A stretch of 64,000 nucleotides of DNA from an uncultured Chloroflexales bacterium (lineage in GTDB: Bacteria > Chloroflexota > Chloroflexia > Chloroflexales > Chloroflexaceae): positions 222,256 through 286,255 of the forward strand of contig CALGUG010000055.1 in NCBI GenBank assembly GCA_937902315.1. The letters are read 5' to 3'. Below are positions 44,590 to 52,380 of the stretch, one piece after another; the first letter of the stretch is position 1; each line of letters begins with the position of its first letter. A program made the position numbers and the translations under genes. A model generated the notes under the pieces. It saw only the letters and a list, made by a program, of their open reading frames with translations. It ran no database searches and was not told the DNA's origin.

Positions 44590-46068
44590 TTATGAGTTGT
44601 GTCCGACTACTCGCTCTAGGGTTTGGCTGCCCTGCAGCGCGTGCTCGCGTAGGGTGTCGTAGAGCGCACCGCTGAGCGGCAGACCGGCGGCTTTCAGCGA
44701 GGCGGTTGTAGTGTAAGGCCGGGCCGCGATGATCTGGTTGGCCTTTGCGGTCGCGATGCCTTTAAGCGCGATCAGATCGCTCTCGCTGGCGGTGTTGAGG
44801 AATTCGAGCAGGCGATCCTCTTCCTCGATAAAGCGCAAAATGCTGTTGATCGTGAGTGGTTGGCGGGCTTGTTCCAGCTCGGTAAGGTCGATAAACAACG
44901 AGTGGAGCCGAATCGACTGGATCGTGATTGGGGATGGCTCTTCAAAACGGGCGTTTTCATCGCTTAGGAAGGCGACGAAGAAGCACTCTCCTTGGGCGAA
45001 TTGGTGGATGTTGTGGAGCGAGCGCAGGCTTTGCAGACAATCGCGGTAGCCGCGTAAGAGCACCTCGCGGTTGCTGCCCAAGCAGACATTCAGCAGTACA
45101 AGCCGTTCGCCGCTGTGAATCAGTTGGGCCGCCCGCTGGTCAAGCATATCGAGCGAGAGAGGGGTAACGCCGCTATTGAACAGGGCTTGCAGAAGCAGTT
45201 TGCTAAGCTCTTGCTCTTTGCGCTTGCGGGTCGCCTCGCTGGCTTTTTTACCCACCTTGGCTTTCTTAAGCAGGTTGGGGCGTTCGTACCATTCGTACCA
45301 TCTGCGGAGCCGCTCCAGAAGCGGCAGGGCGCTGGAGCGCAGCTCAAGTTGGTCGCAGAGAAAGGTCCAGACTCGCCGTAGGTCGTGGCACAGCTCCTCG
45401 TAGAGCTGTTGTTCGCCGTTGCTCTGTTGCAGCAGATAGCGACGCTGAATCGCGCGGCTGCTGAGCTGCCACGAGCGGCGCGCCTCGGACTGAAGCTGTT
45501 CGCCCCAGTTAGGCGGCGGCAAGCGTTGGGTCTGGGCGAAGGCGTGGCCCCACAAGCGTCCCAAGGCCGAGGTGATCTCGAGCACGCTCTGCTGCTGTTC
45601 GAGCTTGCGCAGCGCCAAACAGCGCAACTCGGCATCGCGGATCTGGGTGAGCAGCTTGAGGGCGCGTTTATCGGGGTAGTGTTGCAGGCTAAGCTCTTCT
45701 TCCAAGATGGCCCAAGTGGTGTCGGGGGCCTGTTCGAGGGCTAACAAAGCTTGCTCTTCATCGTAGTGGACTAAAAAGGCCGAGAGCCAGGGCGGGAGCT
45801 CGCCGAGCGGCAAGAGTGCGGTCAATTGCTGCGCGAGCGGGATAGATTGCTCGACAAAGCGCTGATTGGCGGCCTCTATGCGGCTTTGGCGCGCCCTGAT
45901 CTGCTCTTGCTCGCATTGGAGCGCTGCGGCGGTGACAGAGCGAATCTCGTCGTGTTCGGCTAAGAAGCGCAGAAGCGCGGCCAGTTCTGCGCGAAACTGT
46001 TGAGGAGGCGCTTCTAAGACCAACTGCATGCGGCGTTCGAGTGAGCGCAGAAGATATGCTTGATCCAC
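44590..46068 (-). CDS. Uncharacterised protein with C-terminal helix-hairpin-helix
   Basis: 492 residues, almost all alpha-helical and rich in Leu, Gln, Glu and Arg. The N-terminal 300 residues look like a long helical scaffold with coiled-coil character (LQCEQEQIRARQSRIEAANQ) and a basic stretch near 270 (KKAKVGKKASEATRKRKEQE). The C-terminal part contains one helix-hairpin-helix (SDLIALKGIATAKANQIIAA, about 440-460), a non-specific DNA- or protein-binding unit. No family recognised. It lies upstream, on the same strand, of the membrane protein at 43645 but a direct link to the sigma-fusion operon is not shown. Confidence 0.6.
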   Translation of the reverse strand: MDQAYLLRSLERRMQLVLEAPPQQFRAELAALLRFLAEHDEIRSVTAAALQCEQEQIRARQSRIEAANQRFVEQSIPLAQQLTALLPLGELPPWLSAFLVHYDEEQALLALEQAPDTTWAILEEELSLQHYPDKRALKLLTQIRDAELRCLALRKLEQQQSVLEITSALGRLWGHAFAQTQRLPPPNWGEQLQSEARRSWQLSSRAIQRRYLLQQSNGEQQLYEELCHDLRRVWTFLCDQLELRSSALPLLERLRRWYEWYERPNLLKKAKVGKKASEATRKRKEQELSKLLLQALFNSGVTPLSLDMLDQRAAQLIHSGERLVLLNVCLGSNREVLLRGYRDCLQSLRSLHNIHQFAQGECFFVAFLSDENARFEEPSPITIQSIRLHSLFIDLTELEQARQPLTINSILRFIEEEDRLLEFLNTASESDLIALKGIATAKANQIIAARPYTTTASLKAAGLPLSGALYDTLREHALQGSQTLERVVGHNS

Positions 46069-46242
46069 CGTGGTCCCCTCTCGCGAAAGGATGGAAGGTC
46101 GCAGTTAGGCAACAATGGTTACGATTACGAATAGTATTCTAGCATATCTGTCTACGCCTCAATAGCTACTCCTAGAGGGGTAATTTTTAGTTTACAGCCT
46201 TCAACAGAGCGCGCAACCTTTGCATAGGCCGTAGATCGCTTT

Positions 46243-46295
46243 GGCGGATAGGTCCCAACCTTCCATTCGGCTTCTAGCGCGTCCGCCTCCGGCTA
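46243..46295 (-). repeat. REP-like palindromic repeat, copy 9
   Basis: GGCGGATAGG at the left and GCGTCCGCCTCCGGCTA at the right end. Confidence 0.7.
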
Positions 46296-46396
46296 CTAAA
46301 CAGGGCTAGCCTGCCCTCGTCCCCAGCCCTTCTCCCGCAACTGTACATTACCCACAAATCAACATACGGTCAGCGTTATCTGCCCTCACCCCCCGG

Positions 46397-46425
46397 CCCC
46401 CTCTCCCGCACTGCGGGCGAGGGGG
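46397..46425. repeat. CCCCCTC-type palindrome
   Basis: CCCCCTCTCCCGC pairs with GCGGGCGAGGGGG around a short loop. The class is widespread in bacterial intergenic DNA; a related copy is at 63123-63149. Confidence 0.6.
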
Positions 46426-46520
46426 TGAATGCACCCCGTTCTGTGCTCTCAAGGATACTCCCGCGATGGTATGCGAACGATCGCCTTTTGCTGCCGACAC
46501 GACTTTTGGCTAATGCATAG

Positions 46521-46538
46521 CTCCCGCAACGGCGGGAG
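46521..46538. repeat. Short palindrome of the same class
   Basis: CTCCCGC, AACG, GCGGGAG; flanked by a degenerate copy of the surrounding GAAGGG arm. Confidence 0.5.
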
Positions 46539-46585
46539 AAGGGAGCTTGGCCGCGTTAGGCCTAAAACCGCGTTTAAGCCCTGTA

Positions 46586-46632
46586 ATACCGAATCCGATA
46601 TTTGGCCTTCGGCAGAGCGGAACTTGACCGCC
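46586..46632. mobile_element. End of a type B MITE-like element
   Basis: ATACCGAATCCG followed by TTTGGCCTTCGGCAGAGCGG, the reverse complement of the conserved inner block of type B elements. The other end was not found. Confidence 0.5.
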
Positions 46633-46692
46633 CTAGCTGTGTTCTCTTGCCTTCCAAGAGCGCAGGTCTTTAAGCAGATTTGCTTTGAACAG

Positions 46693-46733
46693 GAGCGATC
46701 GTACCCTTCGACAGGCTCAGGGTACGATCGCTC
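46693..46733. repeat. Perfect 14-bp inverted repeat with CCTTCGACAGGCTCAGG-like loop
   Basis: GAGCGATCGTACCC (46693-46706) and GGGTACGATCGCTC (46720-46733) enclose TTCGACAGGCTCA. A diverged version of the loop with one arm occurs near 14370-14395. Confidence 0.65.
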
Positions 46734-46824
46734 AGTGCATTGTAGGTGCTGAATGGGCCTTGTGTAGACGCTGAGTTGGGCTACGCCGAAGGCCATCAGC
46801 CTGGATGGATGGATAGGTTGTTGA

Positions 46825-46876
46825 TAGCCGGAGGCGGACGCGGTGAGGACCGCATGGGGCTAGAAGCCTATCCGCC
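46825..46876 (+). repeat. REP-like palindromic repeat, copy 10
   Basis: TAGCCGGAGGCGGACGCGG at the left end and TATCCGCC at the right end, with the CCGCATGGGGCTAG centre. Confidence 0.7.
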
Positions 46877-46902
46877 AAACTTGTTGAAGCGATCGGCAGT
46901 TG

Positions 46903-48183
46903 TTAGGCGTCTTGAAGGTAGCTGATGCCTAAACTGCGTTGGGCTTCGCTCAGGGTCGAGAAGGAGCCGGTGATGCAGATCAGGTCGTCGGGCTGAGCCA
47001 GCTCTTGGGCCAGCGCCACCGCCTGCGCGATGTTAGGCGTGCGGTAGAGCTCGCCTTTGAGCCAAGGGCGCACGCTGCTTTCGAGGGCATCGAGGTCGTC
47101 GAGGGCGCGCGGCACCGCCGGGATGCTGAGAATAACCGTGTCGGCTGCGGGCACGATGCCTGCTGCGATCGCTTCGTAGGCTTTGTCGCGCAGCACCCCC
47201 AAGACTAAAATCAGCTTGTTGTAGCTGAATTCGCTTTGCAGCGCCTCGGCCAGGCGTTGGGCCGAATCGCCGTTGTGGGCTGCGTCGAGCACGATTTTGG
47301 GCTGATCGTGAACCAGTTCGAGCCGACCGTGCCATTCGGTGTTGGCTAAGCCATACTCGCGTTGCGCTTGGCTGACAACGAAGCCTTGAGGGCCTAACTG
47401 CTCGAGGCAGGCTAGGGCGAGCGCGGCGTTTTTGCGCTGAAAAGGGCCGCGCAGGCTGAGCGGCGGCAGATCGTTGGGCTCCGCTTCGACGAACTGCAGC
47501 GGCGCGTTCTGCTGTTGGGCCACCGCGGCGATCACAGCGGCAGCCTCGGCCACCTGATGGGCGCTGACAACCGGCACATTGGGCTTGATGATGCCGGCTT
47601 TGTCGTAGGCGATTTTGTCTAAGGTGTCGCCTAAAATCGCCATATGATCGTAGCTGATCGAACTGATCACCGACACCAGCGGCGTGATCAGATTGGCGCT
47701 GTCGTAGCGCCCGCCGACCCCAACTTCGAGGATCGCAATATCGACGTTTTGCTGGGCGAAATAACAGGCGGCGACCCAAAAGAGCAGCTCGTAGCTGATC
47801 GGTGGCTCGCCGTAGAGTTCGGTATCGAAATCGCTGAGCAGATCGGGCAGGCGGCTGGCGATCGCGGCGAAATCGATGTCGCTGATCGGCTCGCGGTTGA
47901 CCTGAATCCGCTCGCGATAGCTCTGCAAGTGGGGCGAAGTCCACAAACCTACCCGATAACCAGCGGCTCGCAGCATGGCTTCCAGCATAGCGCTGGTGCT
48001 GCCTTTGCCTTTGGTTCCCGCTACAATCACACTTGGAAACTGTGTATGGGGTGAACTCGCCCACTCTAAGAGGGCTGTCATTCGTTTGAGATAAAAGTCG
48101 GTGGAAGAGCGCCCGGGGGGCAGTTTACGCTCGACATGGTTGAACGACAAAATGTAGCCTAACGCTTCTTGATAGCTCAGCAT
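46903..48183 (-). CDS. folC: Folylpolyglutamate synthase / dihydrofolate synthase
   Basis: 426 residues from the ATG at 48181-48183; a 48-codon upstream extension is in frame but has no ribosome site, whereas AAAGGA precedes this ATG. Mur-ligase fold: ATP loop VAGTKGKGSTSAML (about 52-65), TSPHLQSYRERI (the folate loop, about 82-93), EVGVGGRYDSANLI (about 152-165) and the carbamylated-lysine region. The enzyme adds glutamate to folates in the cytoplasm. It is divergent from the lytic transglycosylase gene with about 120 bases between the starts. Confidence 0.93.
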   Translation of the reverse strand: MLSYQEALGYILSFNHVERKLPPGRSSTDFYLKRMTALLEWASSPHTQFPSVIVAGTKGKGSTSAMLEAMLRAAGYRVGLWTSPHLQSYRERIQVNREPISDIDFAAIASRLPDLLSDFDTELYGEPPISYELLFWVAACYFAQQNVDIAILEVGVGGRYDSANLITPLVSVISSISYDHMAILGDTLDKIAYDKAGIIKPNVPVVSAHQVAEAAAVIAAVAQQQNAPLQFVEAEPNDLPPLSLRGPFQRKNAALALACLEQLGPQGFVVSQAQREYGLANTEWHGRLELVHDQPKIVLDAAHNGDSAQRLAEALQSEFSYNKLILVLGVLRDKAYEAIAAGIVPAADTVILSIPAVPRALDDLDALESSVRPWLKGELYRTPNIAQAVALAQELAQPDDLICITGSFSTLSEAQRSLGISYLQDA

Positions 48184-48288
48184 GTGAGATAGCGATCCTT
48201 TGTTGTTGGCGTTGCCAAGCGGAAAGGGTCTCTGGCAACGCAGACGAGTAGCGAGAGAAACCGGTTCCCTCGGCCCAAGCGCCCATGG

Positions 48289-48301
48289 TACAATGTTCAC
48301 G
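48289..48301 (+). promoter_or_regulatory. Minus-10 element placing transcription start at the ATG
   Basis: TACAAT (48289-48294) lies seven bases before the ATG at 48302; a weak TTCCCT is 18 bases upstream. The spacing suggests a leaderless mRNA, since no ribosome site is present. Confidence 0.4.
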
Positions 48302-50719
48302 ATGAAAAAACGAATCTTTGCACACAAGCGCGTCGTGCAGCGAATCTGGCTTGCGTTGCTTGCGCTCCTTTTGAGCGCCTGCCAATTCGCAGAGATACCG
48401 CTTGACGATGCGTCAGAACCGCAAACAGAGCCTACACGGGCCTCTGCAAACGATCAAGTGTCGGCGGCTCAACTGCTTGAGCGCGCTCTGCTCGCCCATC
48501 AGCAGGGCGATTACGCTACCAGCGCCCAACTGTTGAGCGATCTTATTCGTTCCAATCCCTCTCCTTCCGAACTACGTCAGGCTCGTTACTATCTGGCCGA
48601 AAGCTATGCGCTGCGCGAACGCTGGACCTCGGCGGTCGAGTCGTTTCGGGTCTTTGTTGAAGATGGCGAACAGGATACGCTGCATCAGCAAGCGCTCTTC
48701 TGGCTAGCACGCGGCTACGAGCAGGCAGGCGATTGGGCGAACGCTGCCGAAACCTATAAGCGCTACCGCTCCTTCGAGACGGTGTTAGTCCCCTATGCGG
48801 CCATGCGCGAGGCGGCCCAACGTCGTGCGCTTGAGCAGCCCGTCGAAGCTGCTGAGCTGTACGAGTTGGCGGCGGCCAGCGATATCGATCGGGCCGAGCG
48901 GGCTGGCAGCTACGAGAAGGCGATCGCCCTGCGTCGTCAGTTGGGCCAGCACGATCTGGCGCTCGAGCACTATCGCAAGCTGCTCGAACTGGCCGACCTG
49001 CCTAGCTACCGTTCGCGCATTCTGAACGAGGCGGCCGATCTGGCGGAAGAGCTCGGCCTGCCCGATCAAGCTCGTGCTTGGCGCATGGAGCTGGTGAGCA
49101 TTGCACCCCAAAGCAGCTACGCTCTCGGCCTGATCGACAGGCTCTTGGCCGATCCTCAGTCGGGCTTCGGCTCGGCGCAGGCGGCGCGCATGCTCTTCGA
49201 GAGCGAAGCCTACGAAGCGGCCTTGCCCCATTTCGATGCGGCTATTCCACAAGCTGCGCCTGAGGAGGCGCTTGAGTTGCGCCGCCTGCGGGCTTTGACG
49301 ATCCGCGCCTTGGGCGATTTGGCGGACGCTCTGCAGGAGTTCGCGGCGATCGCGAGCGAGGCGCCCGGCAGCGAAACGGCCCGCCAGGCCGAGCTGGACT
49401 ATGTGCAGACGGTCGGCTGGAGCGGTGATACAACCCAAGCGATCGCGGAATATCGCAGCTATGCCGATCGTTATGCGAACAGCGATCCAGCGGAGCCACG
49501 CGCTGCTGAAGCGCTCAGTCGTGTGGCCCAGCTCTACGAGCGGCTGGGCGACTATGAGGCGGCGGCCCAACAGCGCCTCGAGTTAGGCCTGCGCTTCCCG
49601 CAGAGCGAACAAGCGCTGAGCAGTTTGTTTAGCACAGGCTGGTATTTTTATCGCAACGGCGATAAGGCCCGCGCCCAACAGGCTTGGCAGCTTTTGGCCG
49701 ATAACGAAGCGCTTGGTGTTGGTGAGCGGGCGCGGGCTGCCTACTGGAGCGTTAAACTTGGGGCCAGCCCTGAAGAGAGCGTAGCGCGTTGGCAGCAGGC
49801 CTTTAGCATCGCGCCCGAAGCCTATTATGGCACCCGCTCCGCCGACCTTTTGAGCGAGCGCAACCAACCCTTGCCGCATAATTTCAATAGCCGTGCCTTG
49901 GGCGCAGAGTTAACCAGCGACGACTGGCGCGCGGCGGGAGAGTGGCTGGCGCTCACCTTCAGCTTGCCGGTCAGCGAGACGGTGGCTTTGCTGACCCAAA
50001 CGCCTTCGGCGATTGCGAGCGAACCGGCGGTGTTGCGCGGAAAAGCGCTGGAAGCCGTGGGTTTACATAAAGAAGCGCTGAACGAGTGGAACAGCCTGCG
50101 CAATCGTTGGAGCGATGATCCGCTCAAGCTCACACTGCTGGCGCGCACCGCTCACGAGGCCGAGGTGCACTCGGTCGCGATTCGGGCTATGTTCCAGCTC
50201 GAAGCGCTGGTGCCCAATAGCGCTCTGTTGCCCGATCCGCTTTTGCGCGTGCTCTATCCGACGCCCTATAGCGATTTGGTGCGCGCCGCAGCCCGCCAAG
50301 AGGGCATCGATCCCTTCTTGCTCTACGCCTTGATGCGCCAAGAGAGCCTTTTCGATGAGGGTGCGATCTCGTCGGCGGGTGCCATGGGGCTTGGCCAGGT
50401 GATGCCGGGCACAGGTGCGGGCATCGCTCAACAGTTGGGCATGCAGGAATTCGAGACCAGTATGCTGCTGCACCCGGCCGTTAGCGTGCGCTTCGCGGCT
50501 TTTTACTTGGCGCGCCAGATCCAACAGATGGATAACAGTATGCTCGCAGCTCTCTCGGCCTATAACGGCGGCCCGGGCAACGCCATACGTTGGATCGATG
50601 AGCATGGCCTTGAGGACATGGATTATTTCGCCGAGAGCATCGATTTCTATGAAACCCGCGCCTATGTTAAGGCGGTTTATGCCCAGTACGACCTTTATCG
50701 CCGTCTCTATCAAGAGTAA
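48302..50719 (+). CDS. TPR-containing lytic transglycosylase lipoprotein (Slt-like)
   Basis: About 805 residues from ATG 48302 (another in-frame ATG is at 48293). The N-terminus MKKRIFAHK...LALLALLLSAC is a lipoprotein signal. A long superhelix of TPR-like repeats follows (about 40-600; LLSDLIRSNPSPSELRQARY is an example). The C-terminal about 170 residues are an SLT domain: ALMRQESLFDEGAISSAGAM has the catalytic glutamate, followed by GLGQVMPGTG and ALSAYNGGPGNAIRW. It should cleave peptidoglycan glycan strands at the outer face of the membrane with release of anhydro-muropeptides. The gene lies opposite folC. Confidence 0.92.
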   Translation: MKKRIFAHKRVVQRIWLALLALLLSACQFAEIPLDDASEPQTEPTRASANDQVSAAQLLERALLAHQQGDYATSAQLLSDLIRSNPSPSELRQARYYLAESYALRERWTSAVESFRVFVEDGEQDTLHQQALFWLARGYEQAGDWANAAETYKRYRSFETVLVPYAAMREAAQRRALEQPVEAAELYELAAASDIDRAERAGSYEKAIALRRQLGQHDLALEHYRKLLELADLPSYRSRILNEAADLAEELGLPDQARAWRMELVSIAPQSSYALGLIDRLLADPQSGFGSAQAARMLFESEAYEAALPHFDAAIPQAAPEEALELRRLRALTIRALGDLADALQEFAAIASEAPGSETARQAELDYVQTVGWSGDTTQAIAEYRSYADRYANSDPAEPRAAEALSRVAQLYERLGDYEAAAQQRLELGLRFPQSEQALSSLFSTGWYFYRNGDKARAQQAWQLLADNEALGVGERARAAYWSVKLGASPEESVARWQQAFSIAPEAYYGTRSADLLSERNQPLPHNFNSRALGAELTSDDWRAAGEWLALTFSLPVSETVALLTQTPSAIASEPAVLRGKALEAVGLHKEALNEWNSLRNRWSDDPLKLTLLARTAHEAEVHSVAIRAMFQLEALVPNSALLPDPLLRVLYPTPYSDLVRAAARQEGIDPFLLYALMRQESLFDEGAISSAGAMGLGQVMPGTGAGIAQQLGMQEFETSMLLHPAVSVRFAAFYLARQIQQMDNSMLAALSAYNGGPGNAIRWIDEHGLEDMDYFAESIDFYETRAYVKAVYAQYDLYRRLYQE

Positions 50720-50880
50720 TACCAAATCCGAATAGTTCAGCGCTCTGGCGGTTTAGTCTCTTCCTCCAAAGCGGGCGGCTAGCGCGTCCGCCTACGGCTA
50801 CCAACATCCCGCCCGTAAGCAGAGTGTTGTAGCTGTGTACCGAGAGACCGCCCCAACATACAACAAGGCGGATTTCATAT
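50719..50880 (-). mobile_element. MITE-like element, type A (162 bp), containing REP-like copy 11
   Basis: Ends ATACCAAATCCG (50719-50730) and CGGATTTCATAT (50869-50880). The left end begins within the stop codon of the transglycosylase gene. The inside is similar to the element at 28269. Confidence 0.7.
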
Positions 50881-50881
50881 C

Positions 50882-51008
50882 ATACCAACTCGGTTTTAAG
50901 GAGTTACTTTCCCACAACGTGGAAAAACTACAAGCTGTGGAAAGAGAATAGCCTCGTTCCACTCTGCCGAAGGCCAAAAAACACAAAGTAATTAGTCGGA
51001 TTTGGTAT
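50882..51008 (+). mobile_element. MITE-like element, type B (127 bp)
   Basis: Ends ATACCAACTCGG (50882-50893) and CGGATTTGGTAT (50997-51008), with the inner block CGTTCCACTCTGCCGAAGG. It directly abuts the type A element, and its right end is a perfect complement to the left end of that element, so the pair may also move as one 290-bp unit. Confidence 0.65.
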
Positions 51009-51055
51009 AACTTGCCCGAGCGGACATTTTTGGAGAGAACACTACTTTTTGTAGA

Positions 51056-51091
51056 AAGCTTCCAATCCAGATATGGCTTGGGAGCTTTTTT
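51056..51091 (+). terminator. Intrinsic terminator
   Basis: AAGCTTCCAA (51056-51065) pairs with TTGGGAGCTT (51078-51087, one G-U pair) followed by a T-run. Confidence 0.75.
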
Positions 51092-51163
51092 ATCTGTAAA
51101 GTCGGGCTACAATAGATAAGGAATGGAAGTCCTTTTCCTAGTTAGAAAGATGCCTATAGAACT

Positions 51164-51526
51164 ATGCAGTTACGACGTTTCGCTTTTGGGGTAGCGGCTC
51201 TTGTCGCTTTGCTTGGCATGCTCTATCGTCAGACTCGCTGCGCTGCCGTGCAGCATATTCGTGTATGTGACCAGCGCGAGGCCGCTCCAGCCGAGGCCCT
51301 GTTGGAATGGGACTTCAGCCCGGGTCAGCGACCGCTCAGCCTGATTATCGATTTAGAGAGCGAGAGCGGTGTCGCTGGCAGCCTCACATGCGATGGCGAT
51401 CAGACCGTCGCTTGGCTTCCTCTTCCAGCTCAATTTAAAGGGCGCTATACGCTGACCACAACCGCGACTTATCGCATTTATGGCTTCCCAAAGGTGATTA
51501 CCACTTATAGCGATGGAGAATTTTAG
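51164..51526 (+). CDS. Small exported or membrane-anchored hypothetical protein
   Basis: 120 residues with an N-terminal hydrophobic helix (FAFGVAALVALLGML, about 6-20) after two arginines, then a short beta-rich domain with four cysteines (RCAAVQHIRVCDQREA and SLTCDGD). No cleavage site stands out, so it could be anchored. A TACAAT element at 51110-51115 may be its minus-10. It ends before a terminator hairpin and the sufR promoter. No family recognised. Confidence 0.5.
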   Translation: MQLRRFAFGVAALVALLGMLYRQTRCAAVQHIRVCDQREAAPAEALLEWDFSPGQRPLSLIIDLESESGVAGSLTCDGDQTVAWLPLPAQFKGRYTLTTTATYRIYGFPKVITTYSDGEF

Positions 51527-51546
51527 ATAGTAGTTCGGAATATTTC

Positions 51547-51566
51547 AACAGCTTTTGCTGTTTTTA
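51547..51566 (+). terminator. Short intrinsic terminator before sufR
   Basis: AACAGC, TTTT, GCTGTT followed by TTTATT. The T-run merges into the minus-35 box of the sufR promoter. Confidence 0.55.
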
Positions 51567-51601
51567 TTGACAAAAAGAGTAGTTCGGTAGTATAATACCA
51601 C
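51567..51601 (+). promoter_or_regulatory. Consensus sigma-70 promoter and likely SufR operator
   Basis: TTGACA (51567-51572), 18-bp spacer, TATAAT (51591-51596). The imperfect palindrome GGTAGTATAATACC overlaps the minus-10 box, and TAGTTCGG occurs twice (51532 and 51580). Overlap of a dyad with a consensus minus-10 is what one expects of an autoregulated repressor site. Confidence 0.65.
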
Positions 51602-51635
51602 CATTCTATTGAAACATCATTTGGCGAGGTCTGCT

Positions 51636-52268
51636 GTGACGACAACGAATCTTTCTTCGACACGGTCAGTTGATCAAATTGTGCAGCACCTTCAGCGCCA
51701 CGGGCAAGCGACAATTCGCGAGCTGGAACAGGCAATGGGTGTCAGTACAACCGCGGTCCGTGAACACTTGATCCATCTGCAAGGCAATGGCCTTGTCGAG
51801 GCAAGTCTGGTCCGACGCGGCCCCGGACGACCATATCACGTCTATAGTTTGACAACCAAAGCACAGCAGTTATTCCCGCGTAACTACGATGTGCTGATCG
51901 ACCTATTACTTCGAGAGATAGCAGCGCGGGACAGTGCAGAATTGGATAGCTTGCTCGAACGTATCAGCGAGCAACTTGCTGAACAGTATGCACTAAAGAT
52001 TACTGGCGAGGAGCTGGCGAAACGTCTTCACGAACTGCGCGCCACCCTTGTTCAGCAGGGTATCCCAGCTGAGGTTTCTCCTACTTCTGACGGTTTGTCA
52101 ATCTTTGCCTGTCCCTATTACGAAGTGGCACGCGAACATGTACGAATTTGCGCGATGGAACGCCAAATGATCGAGCAGGTCTTGGGCGAGAAGTTGGAAC
52201 TTCAGAACTCCATTCGCGAAGGCCACCACAGCTGCCATTTCGCCGTCAAACGCGAGTCCGATACGTAG
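51636..52268 (+). CDS. sufR: SufR-like iron-sulfur transcriptional regulator
   Basis: 210 residues from the GTG at 51636, which has a GCGAGG element upstream; a TTG at 51609 lies too close to the predicted transcription start. Residues 10-75 form a winged helix-turn-helix (IRELEQAMGVSTTAVREHLI). The C-terminal half has cysteines as C-x12-C (CPYYEVAREHVRIC) and a third after 27 residues (HHSC), matching the [4Fe-4S]-ligating pattern of SufR apart from the intermediate cysteine. SufR represses suf genes when its cluster is intact. It precedes sufC on the same strand by 112 bases. Confidence 0.88.
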   Translation: MTTTNLSSTRSVDQIVQHLQRHGQATIRELEQAMGVSTTAVREHLIHLQGNGLVEASLVRRGPGRPYHVYSLTTKAQQLFPRNYDVLIDLLLREIAARDSAELDSLLERISEQLAEQYALKITGEELAKRLHELRATLVQQGIPAEVSPTSDGLSIFACPYYEVAREHVRICAMERQMIEQVLGEKLELQNSIREGHHSCHFAVKRESDT

Positions 52269-52380
52269 TGCAGTAAGCCAGAGAGCTCTAGGCCATGGCG
52301 CTTTGTGCGTCAGGCTCGGCTACTGCTGTCTTGCAAACGTACGACATATAGATATTTGAAGGATAAGTTTCGAGGAGTGT

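Larger units (their letters stand above)
46069..46902. other. Repeat-rich, gene-free region
   Basis: Over 800 bases without a credible gene but with two REP-like copies (46243-46295 and 46825-46876), two CCCTC/GAGGG-type palindromes, a MITE end and a long perfect inverted repeat, each listed separately. Confidence 0.6.

Noticed and set aside
46381..46545. Possible CRISPR or tandem repeat array in the CCCTC-rich stretch
   Set aside because: The palindromes are not regularly spaced, have no unique spacers and no cas genes are near; they are dispersed intergenic palindromes.
47033..48064. 343-codon frame within folC in another register
   Set aside because: Arginine/alanine-rich out-of-frame translation; folC motifs are continuous in the chosen frame.
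48184..48327. In-frame 5' extension of folC by 48 codons
   Set aside because: It would overlap the promoter of the divergent transglycosylase gene, lacks a ribosome site and is not part of the FolC fold.
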